From Tetragonia tetragonoides (taxonomy: Eukaryota > Streptophyta > Magnoliopsida > Caryophyllales > Aizoaceae), in contig CM076146.1 in the NCBI GenBank assembly GCA_038025085.1, forward strand, positions 10,912,001-10,976,000: a stretch of 64,000 nt of DNA, written 5' to 3'. The notes under the pieces are model-generated. The model ran no database searches. It saw nothing but the letters and a program-made list of their open reading frames with translations, and was not told where the DNA came from. Every line of letters starts with the position of its first letter. Positions within the stretch are counted from its first letter, which is position 1. The translations under genes and the position numbers were made by a program. Below, piece by piece: positions 11,857 through 24,700 of this stretch.

Positions 11857-13538
11857 CATTTGTTTGCATTCATTTGAGTGTGCAACTACACCTAGGATGT
11901 TTTCAAGTACAAACAAGCTTCAACTCAAGCTTTTGAATACTCTTACGCGTTTTAAAAGCTCATACGAATAGGGTGAAAGAGATTTGGGTTCTTTGTGTTG
12001 TATATTAAGAGAAAGCATCCAAACACTTTGTTTGCATTCATTTGTGTGTCAAACTACACCTTTGATGTTTACAAGTAAAAACAAGCTTCAACTCAAGCTT
12101 TTGAATGTAAGCTTTTGAATGCATTTACGCGTTTGGGTGCATGATGAATGCAAACACAGCATTTGGGTGACCTTGACCATAATGTCACCAATGTAAGCAT
12201 GTTTGTACATTTTTACGCGGCTTCGCGTACATACAAGCTTCAACTCAAGCTTTTGAATGCATTTACGTGTTTTAACAGCATTTACGACTAGGGTGATAGA
12301 GATTGAGTTCTTTTGTGTTGTTCATTAAGAGAAAGCACGCAAATGTTTTGTTTGCATTCATTTGAGTGTGAAACTACACCTAGGATGTTTAAATGTACAA
12401 ACATGCTTCAACTCAAGCTTTTGAATGCATTTACGCATTTTAAAAGCTCATACGAGTAGGGTGAAAGAGATTTGAGTTCTTTTGTGTTGTAGATTAAGAG
12501 AATGCATCCAAATACTTTGTTTGGATACATTTGAGTGTGAAACTGCACCTAGGATGTTTACAAGTACAAACAAGCATCAACTCAAGCTTTTGAATGCATT
12601 TATGCGTTTTGAAAGCTCATACGAGTAGGGTGAAAGAGATTTGAGTGCTTTTGTGTTGTATATTAAGAGAATGCATCCAAATACATTGTTTGCATTCATT
12701 TGAGTGAGAAACTACACCAAGGATGTTTACAAGTACAAACAAGCTTTAACTCCACCATTTGAATGCATTTACGCGTTTTAACAGCTCTTACATCTAGGGT
12801 GAAAGAGATTGAGTTCTTTTGTGTTGTATATTAAGAGAATGCATCCAAATACATTGTTTGCATTCATTTGAGTTAGAAACTACACCCAGGATGTTTACAA
12901 GTACAAACAAGCTTTAACTCCACCTTTTGAATGTATTTACGCGTTTTAAAAGCTCTTACATCTAGGGTGAAAGAGATTGAGGTCTTTTGTGTTGTATATT
13001 AAGAGAAAGCACCCAAATGCTTTGTTTGCATTCATTTGAGGGAGAAACTACACCAAGGATGTTTACAAGTACAAACAAGCTTCAACTGAAGCTTTTGAAA
13101 GCATTTACGCGTTTTAAAACCTCATACGACTAGGGTGAAAGAGATTGAGGTCTTTTGTGTTGTATATTAACAGAAAGCACCCATATGCCTTGTTTGCATT
13201 CATTTGAGTGAGAAACTACACCAAGGATGTTTACAAGCACAAACAAGTTTTAACTCCACCTTTTGAATGCATTTACGCATTTTAACAGCTCTTACAACAA
13301 GGGTGAAAGAGATTGAGTTCTTTTGTGTTGTATATTAAGAGAAATCACCCAAAAGGTTTGTTTGCATTCATTTGAGTGAGAAACTACACCAAGGATGTTT
13401 ACAAGTACAAACAAGTTTCGACTCAAGCTTTTGAATGCATTGACGCGTTTTAACAACACTTACAACTAGGGTGAAAGAGATTGAGTTCTTTTGTGTTGAA
13501 AATTAAGAGAACGCACCCAAATGTTTTCTTTGCATTCA
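11857..13538 (+). repeat. satellite block, plus orientation
   Basis: About ten plus-reading monomers, many of the CACCTAGGATG and GCATCCAAATAC subtype. The first 850 bp, including the switch CTCGTATTCATTTG at 11850, are an older copy of the segments at about 30050-30900 and 44230-45080. The block includes a hairpin-forming non-monomer insert at 12140-12235. Confidence 0.92.
12166..12189. repeat. inverted repeat in shared non-monomer insert
   Basis: GGTGAC and GTCACC arms (6 bp, perfect) enclose a 12-bp spacer in sequence absent from the monomer. Close copies occur at 30392-30415 and 44572-44595. Just downstream this copy alone has TACGCG-GCTT-CGCGTA, a second perfect 6-bp hairpin (near 12209-12226). 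No function can be assigned. Confidence 0.75.
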
Positions 13539-13689
13539 CCCTAGGCGCCTAATATGCTCAGTTGTAGGGTTAAGCTTTGCGTGCATCATTGAACTTAGAA
13601 TCAGTTTTGCAAAGCATTTACTCGTCCAAATTAGTATTTAGCATCCTAAAGCTTGGCGTATTTGGATGATATGTGTATAAAACATCAAA
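13539..13689. other. non-satellite island, unidentified
   Basis: About 150 bp starting at CCCTAGGCGCCTAATATG do not match the monomer. Plus-reading satellite lies on both sides. There is no long open frame and no visible terminal repeat. Confidence 0.7.
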
Positions 13690-14660
13690 TGAATGCATTT
13701 ACACTTTGTGTTTTAACAGCTTAAACAAAGAGATTGAGTTTTCAAACAAATGTAATTGAAATACTACAGCTTTTGAATGCATTTACGCTTTTTAACTGCT
13801 CTTACATCTAGGGTGAGTTTGAAACTACACCAAGGTTCTCACTAGGTGTAGTTTCTCACTTAAATGAATGCAAACAAAGCTTTCAAACAAATGTAATTGC
13901 ATTCATTTAAGTGAGAAACTACACCAAGGATGTTTACAAGTACAAACAACCTTTAACTCCACCTTTTGAATGCATTTACGCGTTTTAAGAGCTCTTACGA
14001 CTAGGGTGAAAGAGATTGAGTTCTTTTGTATTGAAAATTAAGAGAATGCACCCAGATGCTTTGTTTACATTCATTTAAGTGTGAAACTACACCAAGGTTG
14101 TTTAACAGTACAAACAAGCTTCAACTCAAGCTTTTGAATGCATTTACGCGTTTTGAATGCCTTTATGCGTTTAACAGCTCTTACGACTAGGGTGAAAGAG
14201 ATTGAGTTCTTTTGTGTTGTATATTAGAGAAAGGTCCGAGATGCTTTGTTTGCATTCATTTGAGTGAGAAACTTGACCAAGGATGTTTACAAGTACAAAC
14301 AAGCTTCAACTCAAGCTTTTGAATGTATATACGCGTTTTAACAGCTCTTACGATTAGGGTGAAAGAGATTGAGGTCTTTTCTGTTGTATATTAAGAGAAA
14401 GCACCCAAATGCTTTGTTTGCATTCATTTGAGTGAGAAACTACACCAAGGATGTTTACAAGTACAAACAAGGTTTAACTCCACCTTTTGAATACATTTAC
14501 GCGTTTTAAAAGCTCATATGAGTAGGGTGAAAGAGATTGAGTTCTTTTGTGTTGTATATTAAGAGAAAGCACCCAGATGCTTTGTTTGCATTCATTTGAG
14601 TGAGAAACTACACCAAGAATGTTAACAAGTACAAACAAGCTTCAACTCAAGCTTTTGAAT
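13690..14660 (+). repeat. satellite block, plus orientation
   Basis: About five monomers. The left 200 bp are degraded and contain a reversed scrap (GGTGTAGTTTCTCAC, about 13844-13880). The right end switches strand at TTTTGAAT/GATTTCTC. Confidence 0.88.
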
Positions 14661-14819
14661 GATTTCTCTTAAAATACAACACAAAAGAACTCAATCTCTT
14701 TCACCCTAGTCATATGAGCTTTTAAAACGCGTAAATGCATTCAAAAGCTTGAGTTGAAGCTTGTTTGTACTTGTAAAAAGATTGAGGTATTTTGTGTTGT
14801 AAGAGCTGTTAAAACGCGT
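14661..14819 (-). repeat. short satellite block, minus orientation
   Basis: One minus-reading monomer interrupted by a plus-reading scrap (about 14777-14800). It stops at AAAACGCGT, where a 695-bp island begins. Confidence 0.85.
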
Positions 14820-15514
14820 TTTAAGACCCTAGAACATACTTAATCAATAGAAAAAACAAAAAATCCGCAAACAAGCCAATATACTAGAATACTCAGGTGT
14901 GACTCCCAACATGCATAGTAACCATATGCTTCCTTTGATATATCTTCATCTTTCGCGGAAGTGGAGATCTTCACCACAAGTAACGCAATCGCTTGCCCAC
15001 AAACCTCTGTATGATTCCGTCAATCATGTGTATATTCGGTCCCCAAATTCATACTGCTTCTGCTAAGAATCAATCGTAAAATAGGCGAAAAAAAAATCTT
15101 ATATATAGAAAGGAAGATAAGACGATCCCTAAAATCTCCACAATGGGAGAGAATTTATTCAACTCAGAATGAAAAAAAGCTAGAAATCAAGATTAAACAT
15201 GATAAAAATCATCAATCGCAGGGCGGGAATGGCCTAAATCGGCCCTCCTGGCCTGAAAATATATTCTACTAAAGGATAGGGTTCTAGAGAGGAGGAGGAG
15301 AAAGAAAAACTGTTGATGATTTTTGGGGTAGTGTTTAAGAATTGCGACTCTCATATATCGATGGTTAAAAAAAATATGAGAGGTGTCAACATGATCCTTG
15401 GGGATGAAAGAGGTCTTCTTTTGTGTTAAGATTTGTGAACTATCGATATATGAGAAAGTGAAAATTAATGTTTTAAAATAAGAGAAAAAGAATGCGAATA
15501 AAGCTTTCAAAATT
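14820..15514. other. 695-bp non-satellite island, unidentified
   Basis: This is the largest island in the array and is clearly different in composition, with several A-runs and purine-rich stretches such as GAGAGGAGGAGGAGAAAG near 15283. The longest open frame (15193-15510, minus, 105 aa) is low-complexity and not convincing. The sequence looks like a piece of host genic or untranslated DNA. I see no LTR, terminal inverted repeat or target duplication, and I do not recognise a gene. Confidence 0.65.
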
Positions 15515-15979
15515 TGTGTTGAAAATTAAGAGAAAGTACCCAAATGCTTTGTTTGCACCATATTTTCCTATTTTCATTTAGGATGTTTTACAAGTACTTT
15601 GGTGTACTTAAAATTATAAGGCTTGGTGTAGCTCTTACGACTAACCGTCATATCCCTTGTTCGTTTCAATGTTTGAATTAGCACAAGTGGTAAGTGCCCT
15701 ACTTTCTCAACCCTTTTCACATTTACAAACGAGTGTAATGAATTCATTTGAGTGCTTTCTCTTACGACTAGGCGAAAAGAGATTGAGTTCTTTTCTCTTA
15801 ATATACAACAGAAAAGAACTCAATCTCTTTCACCCTAGTCGTAAGAGCTGTTAAAACGCGTAAATGCATCTAAAATGCGTAAATGCATTCAAAAGATTGA
15901 GGGGAAGCTTGTTTGTAGTTGTAAACATCCTAGGTGCAGTTTCTTACTCTTTCACCCTAAAAGGCAAAAAGGTGACAAA
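15515..15979. repeat. scrambled satellite zone
   Basis: Degraded plus-reading pieces (15515-15640 and 15730-15790) flank about 80 bp of foreign sequence (15645-15725). One minus-reading monomer (15794-15960) follows. The zone mirrors the broken structure seen on the left side of the adjacent island. Confidence 0.75.
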
Positions 15980-17202
15980 CTAAACTTAAGCTTTTGAATG
16001 CATATACGCGTTTTAAAACGTCAAACGACTAGGGTGAAAGAGATTGAGTTCTTTTGTGTTGTATATTAAGAGAAAGCACCCAAATGCTTTGTTTGCATTC
16101 ATTTGAGTGAGAAACTACACCAAGGATGTTTACAAGTACAAACAAGCTTCAACTCCACCTTTTGAATGCATTTACGCATTTTAACAGCTCTTACAACTAG
16201 GGTGAAAGAGATTGAGTTCTTTTGTGTTGTATTTTAAGAGAAAGCACCCAAATGCTTTGTTTGCATTCATTTGAGTGAGAAACTACACTAAGGATGATTA
16301 CAAGCACAAACAAGCTTTAACTCCACCTTTTGAATGCATTTACACATTTTAACAGCTCTTACAACTAGGGTGAAAGAGATTGAGTTCTTTTGCGTTGTAT
16401 ATTAAGAGAAATCACCCAAATGCTTTGTTTGTATTCATTTGAGTGAGAAGTTTGCATTCATTTGAGTGAGAAACTACACGAAGGATGTTTACAAGTACAA
16501 ACAAGTTTCAACTCAAGCTTTTGAATGCATTTACGCGTTTTAAAAGCTCTTACGACTAGGCGAAAAGAGATTGAGTTCCTTTGTGTTGTATATTAAGAAA
16601 AAGCTCGCAAATGCTTTGTTTACATTCATTTGAGTGTGAAACTACCCCAATGATGTTTACAACTACAAACAAGCTTGAACTCAAGCTTTTGAATGCATTT
16701 AAGAGTTTTAAAAGCTCATACGACAAGGGTGAAAGAGATTGAGTTCTTTTGTGTTGTATTTTAAGAGAACGCACCCAAATGCTTTGTTTGCATTCATTTG
16801 AGTGAGAAACTTAACCAAGGATGTCTACAAGTACAAACAAGCTTCAACTCAAGCTTTTGAATTCATTTACGCGTTTTAAAAGCTCATATGACTAGTGTGA
16901 AAGAGATTGAGGTCTTTTGTGTTGTATATTAAGAGAAAGCACCCAAATGCTTTGTTTGCATTCATTTGAGTGAGAAACTACACCTAGGATGTTTACAAGT
17001 ACAAACAAGCTTTAACTCCACATTTTGAATGCATTTACACGTTTTAACAGCTCTTACATCTAGGGTGAAAGAGATTGAGTTCTTTTGTGTTGTATTTTCA
17101 GAGAAAGCACCCAAAAGCTTTGTTTGCATTCATTGGAGTGAGAAACTACACCAAGGATGTTTACAAGTACAAACAAGCTTCAACTCAAAATTATTAATGT
17201 AT
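15980..17202 (+). repeat. satellite block, plus orientation
   Basis: About seven plus-reading monomers. The block includes the subtype with AGCTCGCAAATGC and CTACCCCAATGATG (around 16600-16660) that is also found in the 21.8-46.8 kb duplication. It ends at the recurrent ATGTATTCACAATC junction. Confidence 0.92.
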
Positions 17203-18995
17203 TCACAATCAAATGAATGCAAAGAAAGCATTTGTGTGCTTTCTCTTAATATACAACAGAAAAGAACTCAATCTCTCTCACCCTAGTCGTAAGAGCTGTT
17301 AAAACGCGTAAATACATTCAAAAGCTTGAGTTGAAGCTTGTTTGTACTTGTAAACATCCTTGGTGTATTTTCACACTCAAATCAATGCAAACAAAGTATT
17401 TGGATTCATTCTCTTAATATACAACACAATAGAACTAAAATCTCTTTCACCCTACTCGTATGAGCTTTCAAAACGCATAAATGCATTCAAAAGCTTGAGT
17501 TGAAGCTTGTTTGTACTTGTAAACATCCTAGGTGCAGTTTCACACTCAAATGTATCCAAACAAAGTATTTGGATGCTTTCTCTTACTGTACAACACAAAA
17601 GAACTCAAATCTCTTTCACCCTACTCGTATGAGCTTTTAAAACGCTTTTTGAGTTCTTTTGTTTGTACTTGTAAACATCCTTGGTGTAGTTTCACACTAA
17701 TGCTTTGTTTACATTCATTTGAGAAAGTACACATAAATTGTAGCATTTGAGTGTGAAGCTTTTGAATGCATTTACACGTTTTAAAAGTAATATTAACAAA
17801 AGAGATTGAGTTCTTTTGTGTTGTATTTTAAGAGAAAGCACCCAAATGTACTTTTGAATGCAGAACTCAATCTCTTTCACCCTAGTCGTATGAGGTTTTA
17901 AAATGCATATATGCATTTAAAAGGTGGAGTTAAAGCTTTTTTGTACTTGTAAACATCCTTGGTGTAGTTTCTCACTCCAATGAATGCAAACAAAGCTTTT
18001 GGGTGCTTTCTCTGAAAATACAACACAAAAGAACCCAAATGAGAATGTTGCTTGCATTCACTGGAGTGAGAAACTACACCAAGGATGTTTACAAGTACAA
18101 ACAAGCTTTAACTCCACCTTTTGAATGCATATACGCGTTTTAAAACCTCATACGACTAGGGTGAAAGAGATTTGAGTTCTTTTGTGTTGTATTTTCTGAG
18201 AAAGCACCCAAAAGCTTTGTTTGCATTCATCGGAGTGAGAAACTATACCAAGGATGTTTACAAGTACAAACAAGCTTCAACTCAAATTTTTGAAAGCTTT
18301 GTTTGCATTCATTTGAGTGAGAAACTACACCAAGAATGTTTACAAGTACAAACAAGCTTCAACACAAAATTTTGAATGTATTCACAATCAAATGAATGCA
18401 AATAAAGCATTTGGGTGCTTTCTCTTAATATACAACACAAAAGACCTCAACCTCTTTCACCCTAGTCGTATGAGGTTTTAAAACGCGTAAATACTTTCAA
18501 AAGCTTGAGTTGAAGCTTGTTTGTACTTGTAAACATCCTTGGTGTAGTTTCTCCCTCAAATGAATGCAAACAAAGCATTTGGGTGCTTTCTCTTAATATA
18601 CAACACAACTGAACTCAATCTCTTTCACCCTAGATGTAAGAGCTGTTAAAACCCGTAAATGCATTCAAAAGGTGGAGATAAAGCTTGTTTGTACTTGTAA
18701 ACATCCTTGGTGTAGTTTCTCACTCAAATGAATGCAAACTATTTTCATCCAGTTGTAGTTTCTCACTCAAATGAATGCAAACAAAGTTATACAAAGGTGT
18801 AGTTTATCAAGTTTTGAATGCATCAAAATGAAAGCACCCAAAAGCTTTGTTTGCATTCATTGGAGTGAGAAACTACACCAAGAATGTTTACAAGTACCAA
18901 GAAGCTTCAACTTAAGCTTTTGAATGCATATACGCGTTTTAAACGGTTTCTTAATTTTTGTTTGCATTCACCTTTTGAAATTACAAGTACAAACA
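17203..18995. repeat. satellite zone of short alternating blocks
   Basis: Strand switches follow closely: minus 17203-17690, plus 17700-17860, minus 17861-18040, plus 18047-18382, minus 18383-18806, plus 18829-18990. The junction at about 18034 repeats the one at 4594, and the one at 18382 repeats those at 5922 and 17202. About 18738-18828 is rearranged, with truncated copies of the GTAGTTTCTCACTC motif. Confidence 0.88.
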
Positions 18996-20367
18996 ATAAA
19001 ATGAATGCAAACAAAGCATTTGCGAGCTTTTTCTTAATTTACAACACAAAAAAACTCAATCTCTTTTCGCCTAGTCGTAAGAGCTGTTAAAACGCGTAAA
19101 TGCATTCAAAAGCTTGAGTTGAAACTTGTTTGTACTTGTAAACATCCTTGGTGTAGTTCCTCACTCAAATGAATGCAAACAAACCATTTGGGTGATTTCT
19201 CTTAATATACAACACAAAAGAACTCAATCTCTTTCACCCTAGTTGTAAGAGTTGTTAAAATGCGCAAATGCATTCAAAAGGTGGAGTTAAAGCTTGTTTG
19301 TACTTGTAAACATCCTTGGTGTAGTTTCTCCCTCAAATGAATGCAAACAAAGCATTTGGGTGCTTTCTCTTAATATACAACACAAAAGAACTCAATCTCT
19401 TTCACCCTAGATGTAAGAGTTGTTAAAACGCGTAAATGCATTCAAAAGGTGGAGTTAAAGCTTGTTTGTACTTGTAAACATCCTTGGTGTAGTTTCTCAC
19501 TCAAATGAATGCAAACAAAGCATTTGGGTGCTTTCTCTTAAAATACAACACAAAAGACCTCAATCTCTTTCACCCTAGCCATATGAGCTTTTAAAACGCG
19601 TAAATGCATTCAAAATTTTGAGTTGAAGCTTGTTTGTACTTGTAAACATCTTTGGTGTAGTCTCTCACTCCAATGAATGCACACAAAGCTTTTGGGTGCT
19701 TTCTCTGAAAATACAACACAAAAGAACTCAAATCTCTTTAACCCTAGTCGTATGAGGTTTTAAAACGCGTATATGCATTCAAAAGGTGGAGTTAAAGCTT
19801 GTTTGTACTTGTAAACATCCTTGGTGTAGTTTCTCACTCAAATGAATGCAAACAAAGCATTTGGGTGCTTTCTCTTAATATACAACACAGAAGACCTCAA
19901 TCTCTTTCACCCTAGTCATATGAGCTTTTAAAACGCGTAAATGCATTCAAAAGGTTGAGTTGAAGCTTGTTCGTACTTGTAAACATCCTTGGTGTAGTTT
20001 CTCACTGAAATGAATGCAAACAAAGCTTTTGGTTGCTTTCTCTTAAAATACAACACAAAAGAACTCAATCTTTTTCACCCTAGTCATATGAGCTTTTAAA
20101 ATGCGTAAATGCATTCAAAAGCTTGAGTTGAAGCTTGTTTGTACTTGTTAACATTCTTGGTGTAGTTTCACACTGAAATGAATGCAAACAAAGCTTTTGG
20201 TTGCTTTCTTTTAAAATACAACACAAAAGAACTCAATCTTTTTCACCCTAGTCATATGAGCTTTTAAAATGCGTAAATACATTCAAAAGCTTGAGTTGAA
20301 GCTTGTTTGTACTTGTAAACATTCTTGGTGTAGTTTCTCACTCAAATGAATGCAAACAAAGCATTTG
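18996..20367 (-). repeat. satellite block, minus orientation
   Basis: About eight minus-reading monomers. Two adjacent monomers near 20050-20290 are almost identical (variant TTTTGGTTGCTTTCT), suggesting a recent single-monomer duplication. Confidence 0.92.
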
Positions 20368-20368
20368 G

Positions 20369-21184
20369 GAGTATGAAACTACACCTAGAATGTTTTAAAG
20401 TACAAACAAGCTACAACTCAAGCTTTTGAATGCATTTACGCGTTTTGAAAGCTCATACGAGTATGGTGAAAGAGATTTGAGTTCTTTTGTGTTGTATATT
20501 AAGAGAAAGCATCCAAATACTTTGTTTGCATTCATTTGAGTGTGAAACTAGACATAGGATGTTTACAAGTACAAACAAGCTTCAACTCATTCTCTATCAC
20601 CCTACGCATAAATGCATTCAAAAGCAAGATACTGTTGCGAGGATCTCCTACCAAGGGCGTTATGCGTTTTGGTCGTAAGGGGAATTGTTTGGTCCTCGTT
20701 ACATTGGACCTTAAGAGATCCTAGAAAGGATTGGTGAGATTGCTTATCGTTTAGCTTTGCCTGTGGAACTTGAAAAAGTCCACAATGTGTTTCACGTCTC
20801 TCAATTGAAGCGATACGTACATGATCCAACTCATGTCGTTCAACCTGAAGCTTGTTTGTACTTGTAAACATCCTAGGTGTATATATTTGGAAATTAAGTG
20901 TCATTACAAAATTGAAACTACACCAATGTCTTTTAATATACAACACAAAAGAACTCAAATCTCTTTCATCCTACTCGTATGAGCTTTTAAAACGCGTAAA
21001 TGCATTCAAAAGCTTGAGTTGTAGCTAGGATGCAATCTTCGTGAGAGCTGTTAAACCAACTCAACGTTGTATTTGTACTTGTAAACATCCTTGGTGTAGT
21101 TTCTCTTAAATGTATAATTCAATCCAGTTTTGAATGCATTTAGCCGTAAATTAAGAGAAATGTAATTTCTCACTCTAAGATAAT
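20369..21184. repeat. satellite zone with captured transposon piece
   Basis: A plus-reading block (20369-20588) switches to minus at 20589. The minus block is interrupted by an integrase fragment (20626-20849) and then becomes progressively scrambled from 20880 to 21184. Small monomer pieces of both strands are mixed with foreign AT-rich sequence there. Confidence 0.85.
20626..20849 (+). pseudogene. Ty3/gypsy integrase C-terminal fragment
   Basis: The plus strand encodes, in one frame, a stretch ending SPTKGVMRFGRKGN. After a frameshift a second frame continues with RYIGP, an in-frame TAA where Tyr is usual, EILERIGEIAYRLALPVEL and HNVFHVSQLKRYVHDPTHVV. This is the characteristic end of plant Ty3/gypsy integrases (GVMRFGKKGKL...RYIGPFEI...VFHVSQL+KY), the segment that precedes the chromodomain in chromoviruses. 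About 75 codons are present, with no LTR, RNase H or integrase core. The frameshift and stop make it dead. It sits inside a minus-reading monomer between ATTCAAAAGC and GAAGCTTG, replacing only a few bases of that monomer, so it was patched in rather than transposed. Confidence 0.88.
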
Positions 21185-21789
21185 TTGTTTGCATTCATTT
21201 GAGTGAGAAACTTAACCAAGGATGTTTACAAGAATATGGTGTACTTTTGGAACTACAAACAAGCTTGAACTCAAGCTTTTGTTGTATTACATCTTTGGTG
21301 TAGTATTTTAAGAGAAAGCACCCAAATGCTTTGTTTGCATTCATTTGAGTGAGAAAGCTTGATTACGAGTAGGGTGAAAACATGCTTAATCTCATAAAGT
21401 TGAGAATTTTATTTCTTATATAAGTTTGGAAATATACCAAAGAAAGCACCCAAAAGCTTTGTTTGCATTCATTGGAGTGAGAAACTACACCAAGGATGTT
21501 TACAAGTACAAACAAGCTTTAACTCAACCTTTTGAATGCATTTACGCATTTTAACAGCTCTTACAATTAGCGTGAAAGAGATTGAGTTCTTTTGTGTTGT
21601 ATATTAAGAGAAATCACACAAATGCTTTGTTTGCATTCATTTGAGTGCGAAACTACACCAAGGATGTTTACAAGTACAAACAAGCTCTAACTCAACCTTT
21701 TGAATGGATTTACGCGTTTTAAAAGCTCATATGACTAGGGTGAAAAAGATTGAGTTCTTTTGTGTTGTATATTAAGAGAAAGCACCCAA
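21185..21789 (+). repeat. satellite block, plus orientation
   Basis: Plus-reading monomers lead into the large duplication. About 21360-21443 is disturbed and contains an AT-rich non-monomer piece (AGTTGAGAATTTTATTTC). Confidence 0.88.
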
Positions 21790-24700
21790 ATGATTTGTTT
21801 GCATTCATTTGAGTGAGAAACTACACCAAGGATGTTTACAAGTACAAACAAGTTTCAACTCAAGCATTTGAATGCATTTACGCGTTTTAACAGCTCTTAC
21901 GACTAGGCGAAAAGAGATTGAGTTCTTTTGTGTTGTATATTAAGAAAAAGCTCGCAAATGCTTTGTTTACATTCATTTGAGTGTGAAACTACCCCAAGGA
22001 TGCTTACAACTACAAACAAGCTTGAACTCAAGCTTTTGAATGCATTTAAGCGTTTTAACAGCTCTTACGACTAGGCGAAAAGAGATTGAGTTCTTTTGTG
22101 TTGTATATTAAGAGAAAGCACACAAATGCTTTATTTGCATTCATTTGATTGTGAATACATTCAAAATTTTGAGTTGAAGCTTGTTTGTACTTGTAAACAT
22201 CCTTGGTGTAGTTTCTCACTCCAATGAATGCAAACAAAGCTTTTGGGTGCTTTCTCTGAAAATACAACACAAAAGAACTCAATCTTTTTCACCCTAGTCA
22301 TATGAGGTTTTAAAACGCGTATATGAATTCAAAAGCTTAAGTTGAAGCTTGTTGGTACTTGTAAACATCCTTGGTTAAGTTTGTCACTCAAATGAATGCA
22401 AACAAAGCATTTGGGTGCTCTCTCTTAATATACAACACAAAAGAACTCAATCTTTTTCACCCTAGTCATATGAGCTTTTAAAACGCGTAAATGCATTCAA
22501 AAGCTTCAGTTGAAGTTTGTTTGTACTTGTAAACATTCTTGGTGTAGTTTCTCACTGAAATGAATGCAAACAAAGCATTTGGGTGCTTTCTCTTCATATA
22601 CAACACAAAAGACCTCAATCTCTTTCACCCTAGTCGTATGAGGTTTTAAAACGCGTAAATGCTTTCAAAAGCTTGAGTTGAAGCTTGTTTGTACTTGTAA
22701 ACATCCTTGGTGTAGTTTCTTACTCCAATGAATGCAAACAAAGCTTTTGGGTGCTTTCTCTGAAAATACAACACAAAAGAACTCAATCTCTTTCACCCTA
22801 GTCCTATGAGGTTTTAAAACGGGTATATGCATTCAAAAGCTTAAGTTGAAACTTGTTGGTACTTGTAAACATCTTAGGTGTAGTTTCTCACTCAAATGAA
22901 TACAAAGAAAACATTTGGGTGCATTCTCTTAATATACAACACAAGTATTAAGTATGTACTTGTAAACACGTTTTAAAAGCTCTGGTAAACATCCTTGGTA
23001 TAGACTCTCACTCCAATGAATGTAAACAAAGCTTTTGCGTGCTTTCTCTGAAAATACAACACAAAAGAACTCAATCTCTTTCACCCTAGTCGTAAGAGCT
23101 GTTAAACGGGTAAATGCATTCAAAAGGTGGAGTTAAAGCTTGTTTGTACTTGTAAACATCCTTGGTGTCGTTTCTCACTCAAACGAATGCAAACGAAACA
23201 TTTGGGTGATTTCTCTTAATATACAACACAAAAGAACTCAATCTTTTGAGAGATTGAGGTCTTTTCCGTTGAGGTCTTTTCCGTTGTATATTAAGAGAAA
23301 GCACCCAAATGCTTTGTTTGCATTCATTTGAGTGAGAAATTACACCAAGGATGTTTACAAGCACAAACAAGCTTTAACTCCACCTTTTGAATGCATTTAC
23401 GCATTTTAACAGCTCTTATAACTAGGCTGAAAGAGATTGAGTTCTTTTGTGTTGTATATTAAGAGAAATCACCCAAATGGTTTGTTTGCATTCATTTGAG
23501 TGAGAAACTACACCAAGGATGTTTACAAGTACAAACAAGTTTCAACTCAAGATTTTGAATGCATTTACGCGTTTTAACAGCTCTTACGACTAGGGGAAAA
23601 GAGATTGAGTTCTTTTGTGTTGTATACTAAGAAAAAGCTCGCAAATGCTTTGTTTACATTCATTTGAGTGTGAAACTACCCCAAGGATGTTTACAACTAC
23701 AAACAAGCTTGAACTCAAGCTTTTGAATGCATTTAAGCGTTTTAAAAGCTCATACGACAAGGGTGAAAGAGATTGAGTTCTTTTCTGTTGTATATTAAGA
23801 AAAAGCTCGCAAATGCTTTGTTTACATTCATTTGAGTGAGAAACTACACCAAAGATGTTTACAAGTACTAACAAGCTTCAACTTAAGCTTTTGAATGCAT
23901 ATATGCGTTTTCAAACCTCATACGACTAGGGTGAAAGAGATTGAGTTCTTTTGTGTTGTATTTTCAGAGAAAGCACCCAAAAGCTTTGTTTGCATTCATT
24001 GGAGTGAGAAACTACACCAAGGATGTTTACAAATACAAACAAGCTTCAACTCAAGCTTTTGAATGTATTTACGCGTTCTAACAGCTCTTACGACTAGGGT
24101 GAAAGAGATTGAGTTCTTTTCTTTTGTATATTAAGAGAAAGCACACAAGTGCTTTATTTGCATTCATTTGATTGTGAACACATTCAAAATTTTGAGTTGA
24201 AGCTTGTATGTACTTGTAAACATCCTTGGTGTAGTTTCTCACTCCAATGAATGCAAACAAAGCTTTTGGGTGCTTTCTCTGAAAATACAACACAAAAGAA
24301 CTCAATCTCTTTCACCCTGGTCGTAAGAGCTGTTAAAACGCGTAAATGCATTCAAAAGGTGGAGTTAAAGCTTGTTTGTACTTGTAAACATCCTTGGTGT
24401 AGTTTCTCACTCAAATGAATACAAACAAAGCATTTGGGTGCTTTCTCTTAATATACAACACAAAGGACCTCAATCTCTTTCACCCTACTCACATGAGCTT
24501 TTAAAATGCGTAAATACATTCAAAAGCTTGAGTTGAAGCTTGTTTGTACTTGTAAACATCCTTGGTAAAGTTTCTCACTCCAATAAATGCAAACAAAGCT
24601 TTTGGGTGCTTTCTCTGAAAATACAACTCAAAAGAACTTAATCTCATTCACCCTAGTCGTATGAGGTTTTAATACGCCTATATGCATTCAAAAGCTTAAG

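Noticed and set aside
15193..15510. 105-aa minus-strand ORF in the 695-bp island
   Set aside because: Phenylalanine- and leucine-rich low-complexity translation of AT-rich DNA, partly running into satellite, with no recognisable motif.
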